Positions 19,817 to 27,945 of a stretch of DNA of 64,000 bases are shown piece by piece. Positions within the stretch are counted from its first letter, which is position 1; every line of letters starts with the position of its first letter. Made by a program: the position numbers and the translations under genes. The notes under the pieces were generated by a model. That model was not told the DNA's origin and searched no databases. It saw nothing but the letters and a program-made list of their open reading frames with translations. This stretch comes from Bacillus sp. PAMC26568 (lineage in GTDB: Bacteria; Bacillota; Bacilli; Bacillales; Bacillaceae): contig NZ_CP060137.1 in assembly GCF_014235785.1 (NCBI RefSeq), positions 186,001 to 250,000 of the forward strand, given 5' to 3'.

Positions 19817-20485
19817 ATGAAGAAACAGCAAATGGCATTTATATATATTTTATTACTATTACTTGGAGCATTATTGAACGTATATAAAGAACCGCTTATG
19901 ACGAGTGCGCAGCAGAATACAGAGCCGGTTGTGATTCCTGAAGAGGCGATTCGTCTCCGAATTCTTGCAAACAGTGATTCAGAACAGGATCAGGCTTTGA
20001 AACGCAAGATCCGTGATGAAGTAAATAAGGAAATTACAGTGTGGGTTGAAAAACTTACTTCAATAGAAGCAGCACGGGAATTAATTCAGTCAAGACTTCC
20101 GGAGATTGAAAAGATCGTCCAGTCCGTTTTAGTGAAAGAGAACCAGGAGCAGAAGTTCGGCGTTGATTTTGATAATGTCAGTTTTCCGACAAAGATGTAT
20201 GGCAGCTATATTTATCCTGCAGGTGAGTATGAGGCAATCTTGATTACTCTTGGCGAGGGTAAAGGCGCTAACTGGTGGTGTGTGCTATTCCCGCCTCTAT
20301 GTTTCCTTGACTTTTCTAACGGACAGGCTGTTCAGGCAGCAGAGTTAGAAGAAGAGGACAAAAGCACTTCCGCCAAAAAAACGTCTGAAGAGCTAAGTGC
20401 CCTCATTGTGGATGAAGAGGAAGACAAAGAAGAAGTGGAAGTGAAATTCTTTCTAGTTGAATGGTTTACGAATTTGTTTTCATGA
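19817..20485 (+). CDS. spoIIR: Stage II sporulation protein R
   Basis: SpoIIR is made in the forespore, exported, and triggers SpoIIGA processing of pro-sigma-E in the mother cell. The 222-residue product begins with a basic start and a hydrophobic export segment (about 6-24), then the conserved core IRLRILANSDSEQDQALKRKIRD, GSYIYPAGEYEAILITLG and the GANWWCVLFPPLCFLD block (quoted in pieces). The C-terminal 45 residues are Glu/Lys rich and variable. An ATG at 19805 and GTG at 19808 are alternative starts; 19817 fits the family N terminus best, with AAGGGG 12 bp upstream. I could not define a sigma-F promoter. Confidence 0.93.
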   Translation: MKKQQMAFIYILLLLLGALLNVYKEPLMTSAQQNTEPVVIPEEAIRLRILANSDSEQDQALKRKIRDEVNKEITVWVEKLTSIEAARELIQSRLPEIEKIVQSVLVKENQEQKFGVDFDNVSFPTKMYGSYIYPAGEYEAILITLGEGKGANWWCVLFPPLCFLDFSNGQAVQAAELEEEDKSTSAKKTSEELSALIVDEEEDKEEVEVKFFLVEWFTNLFS

Positions 20486-20569
20486 AAAAGTCTTAACTTC
20501 CTAGTAATTCGGAATAAATCTCATTTCACCTCATAGATTTGAAGTAGAAAAGAAAAACGGGGTGAAATG

Positions 20570-21013
20570 ATGTTTTATCAATTACGCATTGCAGAGGAAA
20601 AAGATGTACAAGCTCTAAAATCATTTATCGAAAAAGCGGGATTAAGCTCTGATGGAATCGAGAGCATTGTTGAATATTTTGTCGTCATGGAAAGTGATGT
20701 AGATGCAATGGTCGCAAGTCTTGGAATTGAACCTGTTAATGGCGATGGTTTGCTGCGTTCACTTGTCGTCTCTGAAAATATTAATCAGGCTCATCTCCTT
20801 TCCTTGTTTGAAAGTGTACATGCATTAGGCAAGGAAAAAGGATTAATAGGCAGTTATTTAGTGACAAATAAAAAAAATTCCATCGAATTCTTGCAGCTGA
20901 TCGGCTTTCAATCAATCGATCATGAAGAGATTCCAGAACATTTATTAACATCAGCACATTTTAAAGAGTCATTGGAGAGGGAGCAAGCAGTTGTAATGGT
21001 AAAAACATCCTGA
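20570..21013 (+). CDS. ywlB: YwlB, GNAT-like acetyltransferase family
   Basis: A 147-residue protein with the outline of a GNAT fold: RIAEEKDVQALKSFIEKAGL at the N terminus, a central strand LLRSLVVSENI, and a late YLVTNKKNSIEFLQLIGF segment where GNATs recognise acetyl-CoA and close the fold. The classical Q/RxxGxG/A phosphate loop is not evident, so catalytic activity is uncertain. Position between spoIIR and ywlC matches B. subtilis ywlB, annotated as a putative acetyltransferase. The start is one of two adjacent ATGs after GGGGTG. Its terminator palindrome doubles as two DnaA boxes. Confidence 0.8.
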   Translation: MFYQLRIAEEKDVQALKSFIEKAGLSSDGIESIVEYFVVMESDVDAMVASLGIEPVNGDGLLRSLVVSENINQAHLLSLFESVHALGKEKGLIGSYLVTNKKNSIEFLQLIGFQSIDHEEIPEHLLTSAHFKESLEREQAVVMVKTS

Positions 21014-21020
21014 TGTGCTT

Positions 21021-21235
21021 ATATCCACACAGTTATCCACCGAATCTCAAGCTTTATCCACAAATTGTGGATAAAGCTTGTTTTATTTGGGGTCATCTTT
21101 TATACTTTCATGAGGAATGAAAGAAAAGGTCGGGAAAAACAAAGTTATTCACATGTTAGACAGGAGAGTTATGAATATGGAAACAAAAGTTTGGATTGTG
21201 GATAATTCAAACGACTTATCCTTAAGTTATCCACA
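21021..21235. promoter_or_regulatory. DnaA-box cluster, seven boxes
   Basis: Against TTATNCACA: 21021-21029 (+, 8/9), 21033-21041 (+, 8/9), 21054-21062 (+, 9/9), 21066-21074 (-, 9/9), 21145-21153 (+, TTATTCACA), 21197-21205 (-, 9/9) and 21227-21235 (+, 9/9). They span the ywlB-ywlC spacer and the first codons of ywlC. The region is not the replication origin, since dnaA and dnaN are absent; it is a likely DnaA titration or regulatory site. From memory, the B. subtilis ywlC upstream region was reported as a DnaA-binding cluster. Confidence 0.85.
21048..21088 (+). terminator. Perfect palindrome, ywlB terminator carrying two DnaA boxes
   Basis: CAAGCTTTATCCACAA and its exact reverse complement are separated by one A, then TTTTATTT follows. 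As RNA this is a 14- to 16-bp stem with a T tract; as DNA it is two head-to-head DnaA boxes. Confidence 0.75.
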
Positions 21236-22217
21236 AATTGCACAGGCAGCAGCTTTATTAATGAAGAATGAAGTTGTCGCATTTCCAACAGAGACTGTTT
21301 ATGGCCTTGGTGCAAATGCAAGGTCTGATGAGGCTGTGGGTAAAATTTATAAAGCTAAGGGAAGACCGAGTGATAATCCACTGATTGTCCACATTGCAAC
21401 GAAAGAACAGCTGTATGAAATTGCTGCAGATGTTCCTGAATATGTGGAAAAGTTAATAGATGTGTTATGGCCAGGACCGATTACGTTTGTTTTGCCTAAA
21501 AGAACGGGTTTATCCGATCGGGTGACCGCTGGATTGAATACAGTTGCCGTGCGAATGCCCGATCATCCATTAGCACTTGCCTTAATTAAAGAGGCAGATT
21601 TGCCGATTGCTGCACCAAGCGCGAATCTCTCCGGCAAACCGAGTCCCACACGCGCCGCGCATGTGTTTGATGATTTAGATGGAAGGATTGCTGGAATTTT
21701 AGATGGCGGTGCGACTGGCGTAGGTGTGGAATCTACTGTCTTGGATTGCACACAGCGATTTCCGGTCATATTGCGGCCAGGCGGAGTCACCAAAGAGCAG
21801 CTTGAAGAGCTGGTCGGCAAAGTGGAAGTCGATCAGGCTTTAATAGATGAAGGACATACTCCAAAATCACCTGGAATGAAATATACACATTATGCCCCGA
21901 AAGCTCCATTAACCATCATTGAAGGGTCTTTGTCATTTTTTCAAGAAGTAATTGATTCCGCTAAGAGTGAAGGGAAAAAAGTAGGAGTGCTTGCAACGGC
22001 AGAACAGGCTGAAAGCTATCAGGCAGATGTCGTTTTCATTTGCGGAAGCAGGAGGGATATGCAGTCAGTCGCTGCCGGATTATATGAGGTGCTGCGCAAA
22101 TTTGATGAAGCAGATGTGGATTGTATTTACAGCGAAAGTTTTACGAGTGAAGGTGTTGGACAAGCGGTCATGAATCGGCTATTGAAGGCGGCCGGACATC
22201 GGATTGTGAAGGAATAA
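21177..22217 (+). CDS. ywlC: L-threonylcarbamoyladenylate synthase (Sua5/TsaC type)
   Basis: Makes threonylcarbamoyl-AMP from threonine, bicarbonate and ATP for the universal t6A37 modification of ANN-decoding tRNAs. The 346 residues comprise the YrdC domain (1-210, with PTETVYGLG, KAKGRPSDNPL and APSANLSGKPSPT) and the C-terminal Sua5 domain (from about 230, SPGMKYTHYAP linker), as in B. subtilis YwlC. The ATG at 21177 gives the same length as B. subtilis; the ATG at 21171 is equally close to AGGAGAG. Two perfect DnaA boxes lie in its first 20 codons, so DnaA binding could repress it. Confidence 0.95.
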   Translation: METKVWIVDNSNDLSLSYPQIAQAAALLMKNEVVAFPTETVYGLGANARSDEAVGKIYKAKGRPSDNPLIVHIATKEQLYEIAADVPEYVEKLIDVLWPGPITFVLPKRTGLSDRVTAGLNTVAVRMPDHPLALALIKEADLPIAAPSANLSGKPSPTRAAHVFDDLDGRIAGILDGGATGVGVESTVLDCTQRFPVILRPGGVTKEQLEELVGKVEVDQALIDEGHTPKSPGMKYTHYAPKAPLTIIEGSLSFFQEVIDSAKSEGKKVGVLATAEQAESYQADVVFICGSRRDMQSVAAGLYEVLRKFDEADVDCIYSESFTSEGVGQAVMNRLLKAAGHRIVKE

Positions 22218-22245
22218 GATAAGCTTTCAAAATGTTCTAAGCAAA

Positions 22246-22286
22246 CTCGGACGTGCATAAGTTTGAATGAGGCGTGTCCGAGGAGG
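22246..22286 (+). promoter_or_regulatory. mntP: Hairpin overlapping the mntP ribosome-binding site
   Basis: CTCGGACGTGC (22246-22256) pairs over 11 bp (two wobble pairs) with GCGTGTCCGAG (22272-22282), loop 15 bases. The 3' arm shares GAG with the Shine-Dalgarno GAGGAGG (22280-22286), so the folded form could limit translation. There is no T tract. Confidence 0.5.
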
Positions 22287-22293
22287 CTTGGCA

Positions 22294-22854
22294 ATGAACA
22301 TAGAGGCATTGATTGGGGAACTGATTACATTATTTATGATGGCATTTGCACTTGGAATGGATGCTTTTTCAGTTGGACTTGGAATGGGACTGATTAAACT
22401 TCGGTTAAGGCAAATTTTCTATATCGGACTAACCATCGGATTATTTCATATATGGATGCCGCTTGCCGGCATGTGGATAGGAAAAGTTCTATCAAGTACA
22501 TTCGGTAATATTGCTACAATCGCAGGCGGTGCCCTGTTAATGGTACTTGGCGTACAAATGATTTTTGCTTCTTTTAAAAAAGAGAATGAACCGATGATTA
22601 CGCCAGTAGGCTTTGGATTGCTTTTTTTTGCACTAAGCGTAAGTCTGGACAGTTTTTCAGTAGGACTGAGCTTAGGAATATACGGAGCAAGAACGTTCCT
22701 GACAATTGCGTTGTTTGGAATCGTAAGCATGGTCTTGACCTGGATTGGTCTGCTGATCGGAAGAAGGGCACAAAACTGGCTTGGTACATACGGTGAAGCC
22801 CTTGGGGGAAGCATCCTTCTTGGTTTTGGACTGAAACTGATTTTTCCAATATAA
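22294..22854 (+). CDS. mntP: Putative manganese efflux pump MntP
   Basis: A 186-residue membrane protein with six predicted helices arranged as two similar halves; the repeated motifs [12 protein letters not shown] (helix 1) and [12 protein letters not shown] (helix 4) each carry the Asp that binds metal in MntP. It exports Mn(II) at the cytoplasmic membrane. Longer starts upstream would lack a ribosome site; the ATG at 22294 follows GAGGAGG by 7 bp. It corresponds to B. subtilis ywlD. No yybP-type manganese riboswitch is seen, the 76-bp leader instead holding a short hairpin over the ribosome site. Confidence 0.93.
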   Translation: MNIEALIGELITLFMMAFALGMDAFSVGLGMGLIKLRLRQIFYIGLTIGLFHIWMPLAGMWIGKVLSSTFGNIATIAGGALLMVLGVQMIFASFKKENEPMITPVGFGLLFFALSVSLDSFSVGLSLGIYGARTFLTIALFGIVSMVLTWIGLLIGRRAQNWLGTYGEALGGSILLGFGLKLIFPI

Positions 22855-22860
22855 TAGAGG

Positions 22861-22893
22861 ATAACAGGTCCGAGTCATGGCCTGTTTTTTATT
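22861..22893 (+). terminator. mntP: mntP terminator
   Basis: AACAGG and CCTGTT, extended by CC/GG across a bulged T, then TTTTATTTTCC. Confidence 0.75.
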
Positions 22894-22991
22894 TTCCCGG
22901 AAAAATTCTGTGGGAAATCTGCCTGAGCGCTGTTTCAATCACTATTTTCCGGACAGCATTTGGATTATAATGAAACAAAGGAGGAAGATTG

Positions 22992-23441
22992 ATGATAAAT
23001 GTTCTTTTTGTTTGTACTGGAAATACATGCAGAAGCCCGATGGCTGAAGCATTGTTAAATCATATGAAAGAAAATGATCATCTTTCTGTCCGGTCTGCAG
23101 GCGTATTTGCAAGCGATGGCAGTGATGCTTCACTTCATGCAAAGCAAGCCTTGGATGAAAAAGGAATCGTTTGCAATCACAGATCGTCTCTTTTGAATGA
23201 AGAGCAAATCCGCTGGGCAACGTACATTTTAACAATGACGGAAAGCCATAAAGAGCTTATTTTTCAACGATATCCTCAAGCAATCGAAAAAACCTTCACC
23301 TTGTCTGAATTTGTGTCTGAAGATGAATATGAACGGGTCGATGTGATGGACCCTTATGGCGGTTCACTTGAGACTTACCGAATGACGCGTGAAGAATTAG
23401 AAAAAATGATTACGCTTCTTATAAAAAAACTGAAAAACTAA
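22992..23441 (+). CDS. ywlE: Protein-arginine-phosphatase YwlE
   Basis: A 149-residue low-molecular-weight phosphatase. The P-loop is CTGNTCRS with nucleophile Cys8 and Arg14; Thr12 in the loop is the residue that gives B. subtilis YwlE its specificity for phosphoarginine over phosphotyrosine, and the general acid is Asp120 in DPYGG. It counteracts the McsB arginine kinase that marks proteins for ClpCP and silences CtsR. The ATG at 22992 follows GAGGAAG. It is 21 bp ahead of rpiB and likely cotranscribed with rpiB and ywlG. Confidence 0.94.
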   Translation: MINVLFVCTGNTCRSPMAEALLNHMKENDHLSVRSAGVFASDGSDASLHAKQALDEKGIVCNHRSSLLNEEQIRWATYILTMTESHKELIFQRYPQAIEKTFTLSEFVSEDEYERVDVMDPYGGSLETYRMTREELEKMITLLIKKLKN

Positions 23442-23462
23442 GGATACCAGGAGGGTTTAAAA

Positions 23463-23909
23463 ATGAAAGTTGCAATCGCTTCTGACCACGGCGGCCTGAA
23501 TCTCCGCAAAGAAATCAAGCAGCTTATGGGAGAAATGAATATAGCATATGAGGATTTTGGATGTGAATGCGAAACGTCCGTTGATTACCCTGACTATGCT
23601 TTACCGGTGGCAGAAAAAGTAGCAAGCGGGGATTTTGACCGTGGCATTCTTATTTGCGGAACCGGAATTGGCATGAGCATCGCTGCCAACAAAGTGAAAG
23701 GTATTCGCTGTGCACTTGTGCACGATACGTTCAGTGCAAAAGCAACAAGAGAGCATAATAACAGTAACATGCTTGCAATGGGAGAGCGCGTTATTGGCCC
23801 AGGTCTGGCTCGGGAAATTGCTAAGATATGGCTTACTGCCGAGTTTGAAGGCGGCAGACACGAAACCCGTGTCAACAAAATTTCGGAAATTGAACAAAAA
23901 CACCAATAA
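23463..23909 (+). CDS. rpiB: Ribose-5-phosphate isomerase B
   Basis: Interconverts ribose-5-phosphate and ribulose-5-phosphate in the pentose phosphate pathway. The 148-residue RpiB/LacA-LacB family protein shows SDHGG at 7-11 (substrate phosphate side), catalytic Cys65 in [11 protein letters not shown], and the [14 protein letters not shown] helix. LacA/LacB galactose-6-phosphate isomerases are related, but the chromosomal context (B. subtilis ywlF) supports RpiB. The ATG follows AGGAGGG. The ywlG start lies 11 bp downstream. Confidence 0.93.
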   Translation: MKVAIASDHGGLNLRKEIKQLMGEMNIAYEDFGCECETSVDYPDYALPVAEKVASGDFDRGILICGTGIGMSIAANKVKGIRCALVHDTFSAKATREHNNSNMLAMGERVIGPGLAREIAKIWLTAEFEGGRHETRVNKISEIEQKHQ

Positions 23910-23920
23910 GGGTGAGGGAA

Positions 23921-24493
23921 ATGACAACCATTCATGATTGGAAGAACCAGCTGCGTACTATGCTGACGGATTTAGAAGAGCAATCTTCTTTTCAGGCAGG
24001 CCATGTGTTTGTAATTGGATGCAGTACGAGTGAAGTGATTGGAGAAAAAATCGGAACTGCCGGTACAGTTGAAGCAGCAGAGATGATTTTTTCAGAATTG
24101 AAAGCTTTTCAGGATAGAACGAATGCTGACCTTGCGTTTCAATGCTGCGAACATTTAAACAGGGCACTTGTTGTAGAGCGGGAAACAGCAGTGCGAAATC
24201 GTCTGGAAGCGGTCACTGTGACGCCGGTCCGAACAGCGGGCGGGGCAATGGCGACATATGCCTTTTCAAATTTCAAAGACCCGGTTGTGGTTGAGTTTAT
24301 TAAGGCAGACGGGGGCATTGATATCGGGGATACCTTTATTGGCATGCATTTAAAGCATGTAGCGGTTCCAGTCAGAAGCTCGGTTAATCAGGTTGGACAT
24401 GCCCGCGTGACAATGGCTAAGACGCGTCCTAAACTGATTGGCGGGGAACGCGCGGTTTATGCAAGTATGGAAGAAAATAAAAAATGCACATAA
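23921..24493 (+). CDS. ywlG: YwlG, UPF0340 family protein
   Basis: A 190-residue conserved protein of the UPF0340/TIGR01440 family, function unknown. Sequence landmarks are [20 protein letters not shown] near the N terminus, [14 protein letters not shown] in the middle, and [17 protein letters not shown]; the conserved cysteines and histidines might bind metal or form a catalytic site, but this is inference. A GTG nine bases upstream opens the frame, but the ATG at 23921 follows GTGAGGG. It is conserved directly after rpiB and before glyA in Bacillus. Confidence 0.9.
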   Translation: MTTIHDWKNQLRTMLTDLEEQSSFQAGHVFVIGCSTSEVIGEKIGTAGTVEAAEMIFSELKAFQDRTNADLAFQCCEHLNRALVVERETAVRNRLEAVTVTPVRTAGGAMATYAFSNFKDPVVVEFIKADGGIDIGDTFIGMHLKHVAVPVRSSVNQVGHARVTMAKTRPKLIGGERAVYASMEENKKCT

Positions 24494-24494
24494 T

Positions 24495-24541
24495 AAAAAC
24501 GAACATTAAAAATCGAGTGTGATATTTCATTCGGTTTTTTA
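24495..24541 (+). terminator. ywlG terminator with PurBox-like half-sites
   Basis: AATCGAGTG (24511-24519) pairs with CATTCGGTT (24528-24536), then TTTT. AAAACGAACATT at 24497-24508 and, inverted, AAACCGAATGAA at 24526-24537 resemble convergent PurR boxes (CGAAC core) about 17 bp apart. glyA is a known PurR target in B. subtilis, so the coincidence is worth noting, but the distance to the promoter is large. Confidence 0.6.
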
Positions 24542-24593
24542 GTGCTATTTTCCTGAAAGCAGAGATTTTTGATGAAAAAAATACACAAATCTA

Positions 24594-24622
24594 TTACAAT
24601 CTTGAGTATGAACGTGTACAAT
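24594..24622 (+). promoter_or_regulatory. glyA: glyA promoter
   Basis: TTACAA (24594-24599), 17 bp, TACAAT (24617-24622). Confidence 0.7.
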
Positions 24623-24687
24623 GAAAGTGAAATGAATGTGAAAATTGTCTGCAAAATCGGATGAAATCGATAGGGGGATTCTTTAGC

Positions 24688-25923
24688 ATGAAACATTTAA
24701 GCAAGCAGGATACAAGTGTATTTGAAGCCATTCAAGATGAATTACTGCGTCAGCGCACAAAGATTGAATTAATTGCTTCTGAAAACTTTGTTACAGAAGC
24801 GGTAATGGAAGCACAAGGTTCAGTCCTAACGAACAAATATGCAGAAGGCTATCCTGGCCGCCGTTATTACGGAGGCTGTGAGCATGTGGATGTTGTAGAA
24901 AATATTGCAAGAGACCGTGCAAAAGAAATTTTCGGTGCAGAGCATGTTAACGTGCAGCCTCACTCAGGTGCACAGGCAAATATGGCTGTCTACTTTACAA
25001 TCCTTGAACAGGGCGATACAGTTCTTGGAATGAATTTATCCCATGGCGGACACTTAACACACGGAAGTCCTGTTAACTTCAGCGGCGTTCAGTACAATTT
25101 CGTTGAATACGGCGTCGACCAGGAAACACATCGCATTAACTACGAAGATGTATTAGAAAAAGCCCGCTTACATAAGCCAAAGCTGATTGTTGCAGGTGCT
25201 AGTGCATATCCGCGCGCAATTGATTTCAAGAAATTCCGTGAAATCGCTGATGAAGTCGGTGCTTATTTCATGGTAGACATGGCTCATATCGCTGGACTAG
25301 TTGCAGCAGGCTTGCATCAAAATCCTGTCCCATATGCTGATTTTGTAACAACAACGACACATAAAACATTGCGCGGACCACGCGGAGGCATGATTCTTTG
25401 CAAAGAAGAATTCGCGAAAAAAATCGACAAATCGATTTTCCCTGGTATTCAAGGCGGACCGCTTATGCATGTCATCGCTGCGAAAGCTGTATCTTTTGGA
25501 GAGGTTTTGCAAGATGACTTCAAAACATATGCAGCAAACATTATTGCTAATGCAAACCGTCTTGCTGAAGGCTTGAAAAAACAAGGATTAACGCTCGTAT
25601 CAGACGGAACAGACAATCATTTAATCTTAATTGATGTGCGTTCTCTGAATCTGACTGGTAAAGTAGCTGAAAAAGTGCTGGATGATATCGGAATTACAGT
25701 GAACAAAAACACAATCCCATTTGATCCTGAAAGTCCATTCGTCACAAGCGGAGTCCGAATCGGTACTGCTGCTGTAACAAGCAGAGGCTTCGGTCTTGAA
25801 GATATGGATGAAATCGCTGCGATCATGGGTCTTGCACTCAGCAACCCTGAAGATGAAGCGAAATTAGAAGAAGCAAAGAGCAGAGTAGAAGCTTTAACTT
25901 CTAAGTTTTCTTTGTATGTGTAA
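24688..25923 (+). CDS. glyA: Serine hydroxymethyltransferase
   Basis: PLP enzyme converting serine and tetrahydrofolate to glycine and 5,10-methylene-tetrahydrofolate, the main one-carbon source. The 411-residue product shows the PLP lysine Lys226 in [14 protein letters not shown], the [15 protein letters not shown] substrate loop near 49-63 and HSGAQAN at 92-98. The start ATG at 24688 follows TAGGGGGAT; the frame is open 27 bp further up without a ribosome site. It is transcribed alone from its own promoter with a strong terminator. Confidence 0.97.
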   Translation: MKHLSKQDTSVFEAIQDELLRQRTKIELIASENFVTEAVMEAQGSVLTNKYAEGYPGRRYYGGCEHVDVVENIARDRAKEIFGAEHVNVQPHSGAQANMAVYFTILEQGDTVLGMNLSHGGHLTHGSPVNFSGVQYNFVEYGVDQETHRINYEDVLEKARLHKPKLIVAGASAYPRAIDFKKFREIADEVGAYFMVDMAHIAGLVAAGLHQNPVPYADFVTTTTHKTLRGPRGGMILCKEEFAKKIDKSIFPGIQGGPLMHVIAAKAVSFGEVLQDDFKTYAANIIANANRLAEGLKKQGLTLVSDGTDNHLILIDVRSLNLTGKVAEKVLDDIGITVNKNTIPFDPESPFVTSGVRIGTAAVTSRGFGLEDMDEIAAIMGLALSNPEDEAKLEEAKSRVEALTSKFSLYV

Positions 25924-25929
25924 GAGATT

Positions 25930-25956
25930 GGGCTGACTCGTTCAGCCCTTTTTTTG
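25930..25956 (+). terminator. glyA: glyA terminator
   Basis: GGGCTGA, loop CTCGT, TCAGCCC, then seven T. Confidence 0.95.
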
Positions 25957-25962
25957 ACCGAA

Positions 25963-25999
25963 AAAAGAGCAAATCCAGATGAAGCGGATTTGCTCTTTT
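25963..25999 (-). terminator. uppP: uppP terminator
   Basis: AAAAGAGCAAATCC and GGATTTGCTCTTTT, a 14-bp stem just past the uppP stop, ending in T on the minus strand; it can also back up the glyA terminator. Confidence 0.88.
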
Positions 26000-26002
26000 C
26001 TC

Positions 26003-26830
26003 TTATAGAAAGACAAAATAAATTACTGCTGCTAAAATAATGCGGTAAATGGCAAACGGCACTAATTTAATTTTGTTGATAAGGGACAGGAAGAATCGAA
26101 TAGAAATTAAAGCGACAACGAATGCACTGATAAAACCTGCAATAAAGAATGGAAGTGCGTCAAGCGTAAAGTGCTCCCAATTCTTAAGAAGCGACAGTCC
26201 GCTTGCACCTGCCATAATTGGAACGGCCATGATGAAGGTGAAGTCAGAAGCAGTTCTATGATTCATGCCAAGCATAACGCCTCCGGAAATCGTCGATCCA
26301 GAACGCGAAAATCCCGGCCATAATGATAAACATTGGATCAGCCCTACAAGTAGAGCCTGTTTGTATGTGATTTTATCCACGGTTTCTGTTGTAATGGTTC
26401 TTTTGCGCTGAACGAAATCAGCAGCCAGCATTAAAAACGCGCCAATTACTAAGCCAATTAAAACTGTATGGATAGAAAATAAATGTTCATCGATATAATC
26501 TTCAAATAGAAGACCAAGAACAGCAGCAGGCAGCAAACCTACGATGACTTGTGTTAATTTTAACTTTGTTCGTTTTTCTTCAGCTGATTCTTTTTTCAGA
26601 CCGAGCAAGCTGATAAAACGCTCTCTGAAAATAATGACGACCGCAAGAATGGATCCCAGCTGAATCACAATTTTAAACGTATTTGCAACAGGTGCGCCAA
26701 AAAGATCTTTAGATTGAAACAGCAAATCATCAAATATAATCATATGTCCAGTAGAGGATACTGGAGCAAATTCCGTTAAACCTTCCACAATTCCTAAAAC
26801 AACAGCAACAAAAATCTCCCATAAATTCAA
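26003..26830 (-). CDS. uppP: Undecaprenyl-diphosphatase UppP (BacA family)
   Basis: Dephosphorylates undecaprenyl pyrophosphate to recycle the lipid carrier of wall synthesis and confers bacitracin tolerance. The 275-residue polytopic membrane protein has the two BacA motifs: EGLTEFAPVSSTGHM near the N terminus and PGFSRSGSTISGG in the second half. The frame opens with a GTG at 26842, but that GTG is the Shine-Dalgarno AGAGGTG itself; the TTG at 26830 is correctly spaced and aligns with the start of B. subtilis YubB. In B. subtilis this gene is elsewhere, so its place between glyA and upp is a lineage difference. Confidence 0.93.
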   Translation of the reverse strand: MNLWEIFVAVVLGIVEGLTEFAPVSSTGHMIIFDDLLFQSKDLFGAPVANTFKIVIQLGSILAVVIIFRERFISLLGLKKESAEEKRTKLKLTQVIVGLLPAAVLGLLFEDYIDEHLFSIHTVLIGLVIGAFLMLAADFVQRKRTITTETVDKITYKQALLVGLIQCLSLWPGFSRSGSTISGGVMLGMNHRTASDFTFIMAVPIMAGASGLSLLKNWEHFTLDALPFFIAGFISAFVVALISIRFFLSLINKIKLVPFAIYRIILAAVIYFVFL

Positions 26831-27179
26831 GTTTAAATCCACCTCTTCAACAATTTCGATTTACAATTCACTCTTTGATGATTTTAAACGTTTCATTAAA
26901 AGATGTCTATGAATTTTATGTAAATTGGTAAAGTGTGTAAACGGTTTTTATGTGTTTTTCGATAAACTGATAAAAACAGGAATTACACGGATAGAACAAG
27001 AAAGCAGAAAGATAGGCCGATACTAGTGCAGGCGACTTGGCAAATCTTTTTCTTTGATCCGAGTATAAATTTACTTGCATAATTTCCCTGTTTCCAGCGA
27101 AATGCCAGCAGATCACGGATATCATTTTTAACCTGTTACCCGCCCAACCTCAATTTTAAAAATAAATCTCCCATCCTCC

Positions 27180-27208
27180 TTGAAACAGTGCTTCTTTTTA
27201 TGTAAAAT
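27180..27208 (+). promoter_or_regulatory. upp: upp promoter; preceding spacer
   Basis: TTGAAA (27180-27185), 17 bp, TAAAAT (27203-27208). The spacer from uppP (26831-27179) has no credible gene; it contains weak 21-bp-spaced words (GATAG at 26990 and 27011, CCGA at 27017 and 27059). Confidence 0.75.
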
Positions 27209-27241
27209 CTATTGAAGTGTCATAGAAAAGGAGATGAGCCG

Positions 27242-27871
27242 ATGGGCAAAGTATACGTTTTTGATCATCCACTTATTCAGCATAAGCTAACATATATTCG
27301 TGACGTAAAAACGGGTACAAAAGAATTTCGCGAGCTTGTTGATGAAGTTGCAAGCTTAATGATGTTTGAAATTACAAGAGACATGCCGCTTGAAGAAGTG
27401 CAAGTTGAAACACCGGTGCAAGTAGCGACATCTAAGGTATTGGCTGGCAAAAAGCTAGCGATTGTTCCTATTCTCCGTGCTGGACTTGGAATGGTTGACG
27501 GCATTTTAAAGCTGATTCCGGCTGCAAAAGTTGGACATGTAGGATTATATCGTGATCCAAAGACGCTAAAGCCGATCGAGTATTACGTAAAACTCCCTTC
27601 TGACGTGGAAGAACGTGAATTTATCGTGGTGGATCCAATGCTTGCAACAGGCGGATCCGCAGTTGAGGCGATAAATAGTGTAAAAAAACGCGGTGCAAAA
27701 AATATCAAATTTATGTGTTTAATCGCAGCTCCAGAAGGAGTGGAAATCGTGAAGGAAGCACATCCAGATGTTGATATATACATTGCAGCACTTGATGAAA
27801 AGTTAAATGATCATGGATATATTGTCCCTGGCCTAGGTGATGCCGGTGACCGCATGTTCGGAACAAAATAA
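27242..27871 (+). CDS. upp: Uracil phosphoribosyltransferase
   Basis: Converts uracil and PRPP to UMP in pyrimidine salvage. The 209 residues equal B. subtilis Upp. The PRPP-binding loop is [12 protein letters not shown] (129-140) and the uracil-binding end [12 protein letters not shown] is at the C terminus. The ATG at 27242 follows AAAGGAG; an in-frame ATG at 27212 lies before the ribosome site and near the -10, so it is rejected. Own promoter and terminator. No PyrR attenuator is visible in the short leader. Confidence 0.97.
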   Translation: MGKVYVFDHPLIQHKLTYIRDVKTGTKEFRELVDEVASLMMFEITRDMPLEEVQVETPVQVATSKVLAGKKLAIVPILRAGLGMVDGILKLIPAAKVGHVGLYRDPKTLKPIEYYVKLPSDVEEREFIVVDPMLATGGSAVEAINSVKKRGAKNIKFMCLIAAPEGVEIVKEAHPDVDIYIAALDEKLNDHGYIVPGLGDAGDRMFGTK

Positions 27872-27878
27872 CAATGAT

Positions 27879-27910
27879 ATCCTCCTTTAAAGTAAAGGGG
27901 GATTTTTTTC
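27879..27910 (+). terminator. upp: upp terminator
   Basis: ATCCTCCTTTA and TAAAGGGGGAT form an 11-bp stem with an AAG loop, then TTTTTTTC. Confidence 0.9.
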
Positions 27911-27945
27911 TTTTAATAGAAAAGAATAAGATAGAGGTGATGAAC

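Noticed and set aside
21021..21235. Replication origin
   Set aside because: DnaA boxes are clustered, but there is no dnaA or dnaN, no evident AT-rich unwinding element, and the genes around are ordinary.
22598..22938. Minus-strand ORFs antisense to mntP
   Set aside because: Fully overlap a well-supported membrane protein gene and lack translation signals.
26916..27125. 69-codon minus-strand ORF between uppP and upp
   Set aside because: No ribosome site, no recognisable domain, and low-quality composition.
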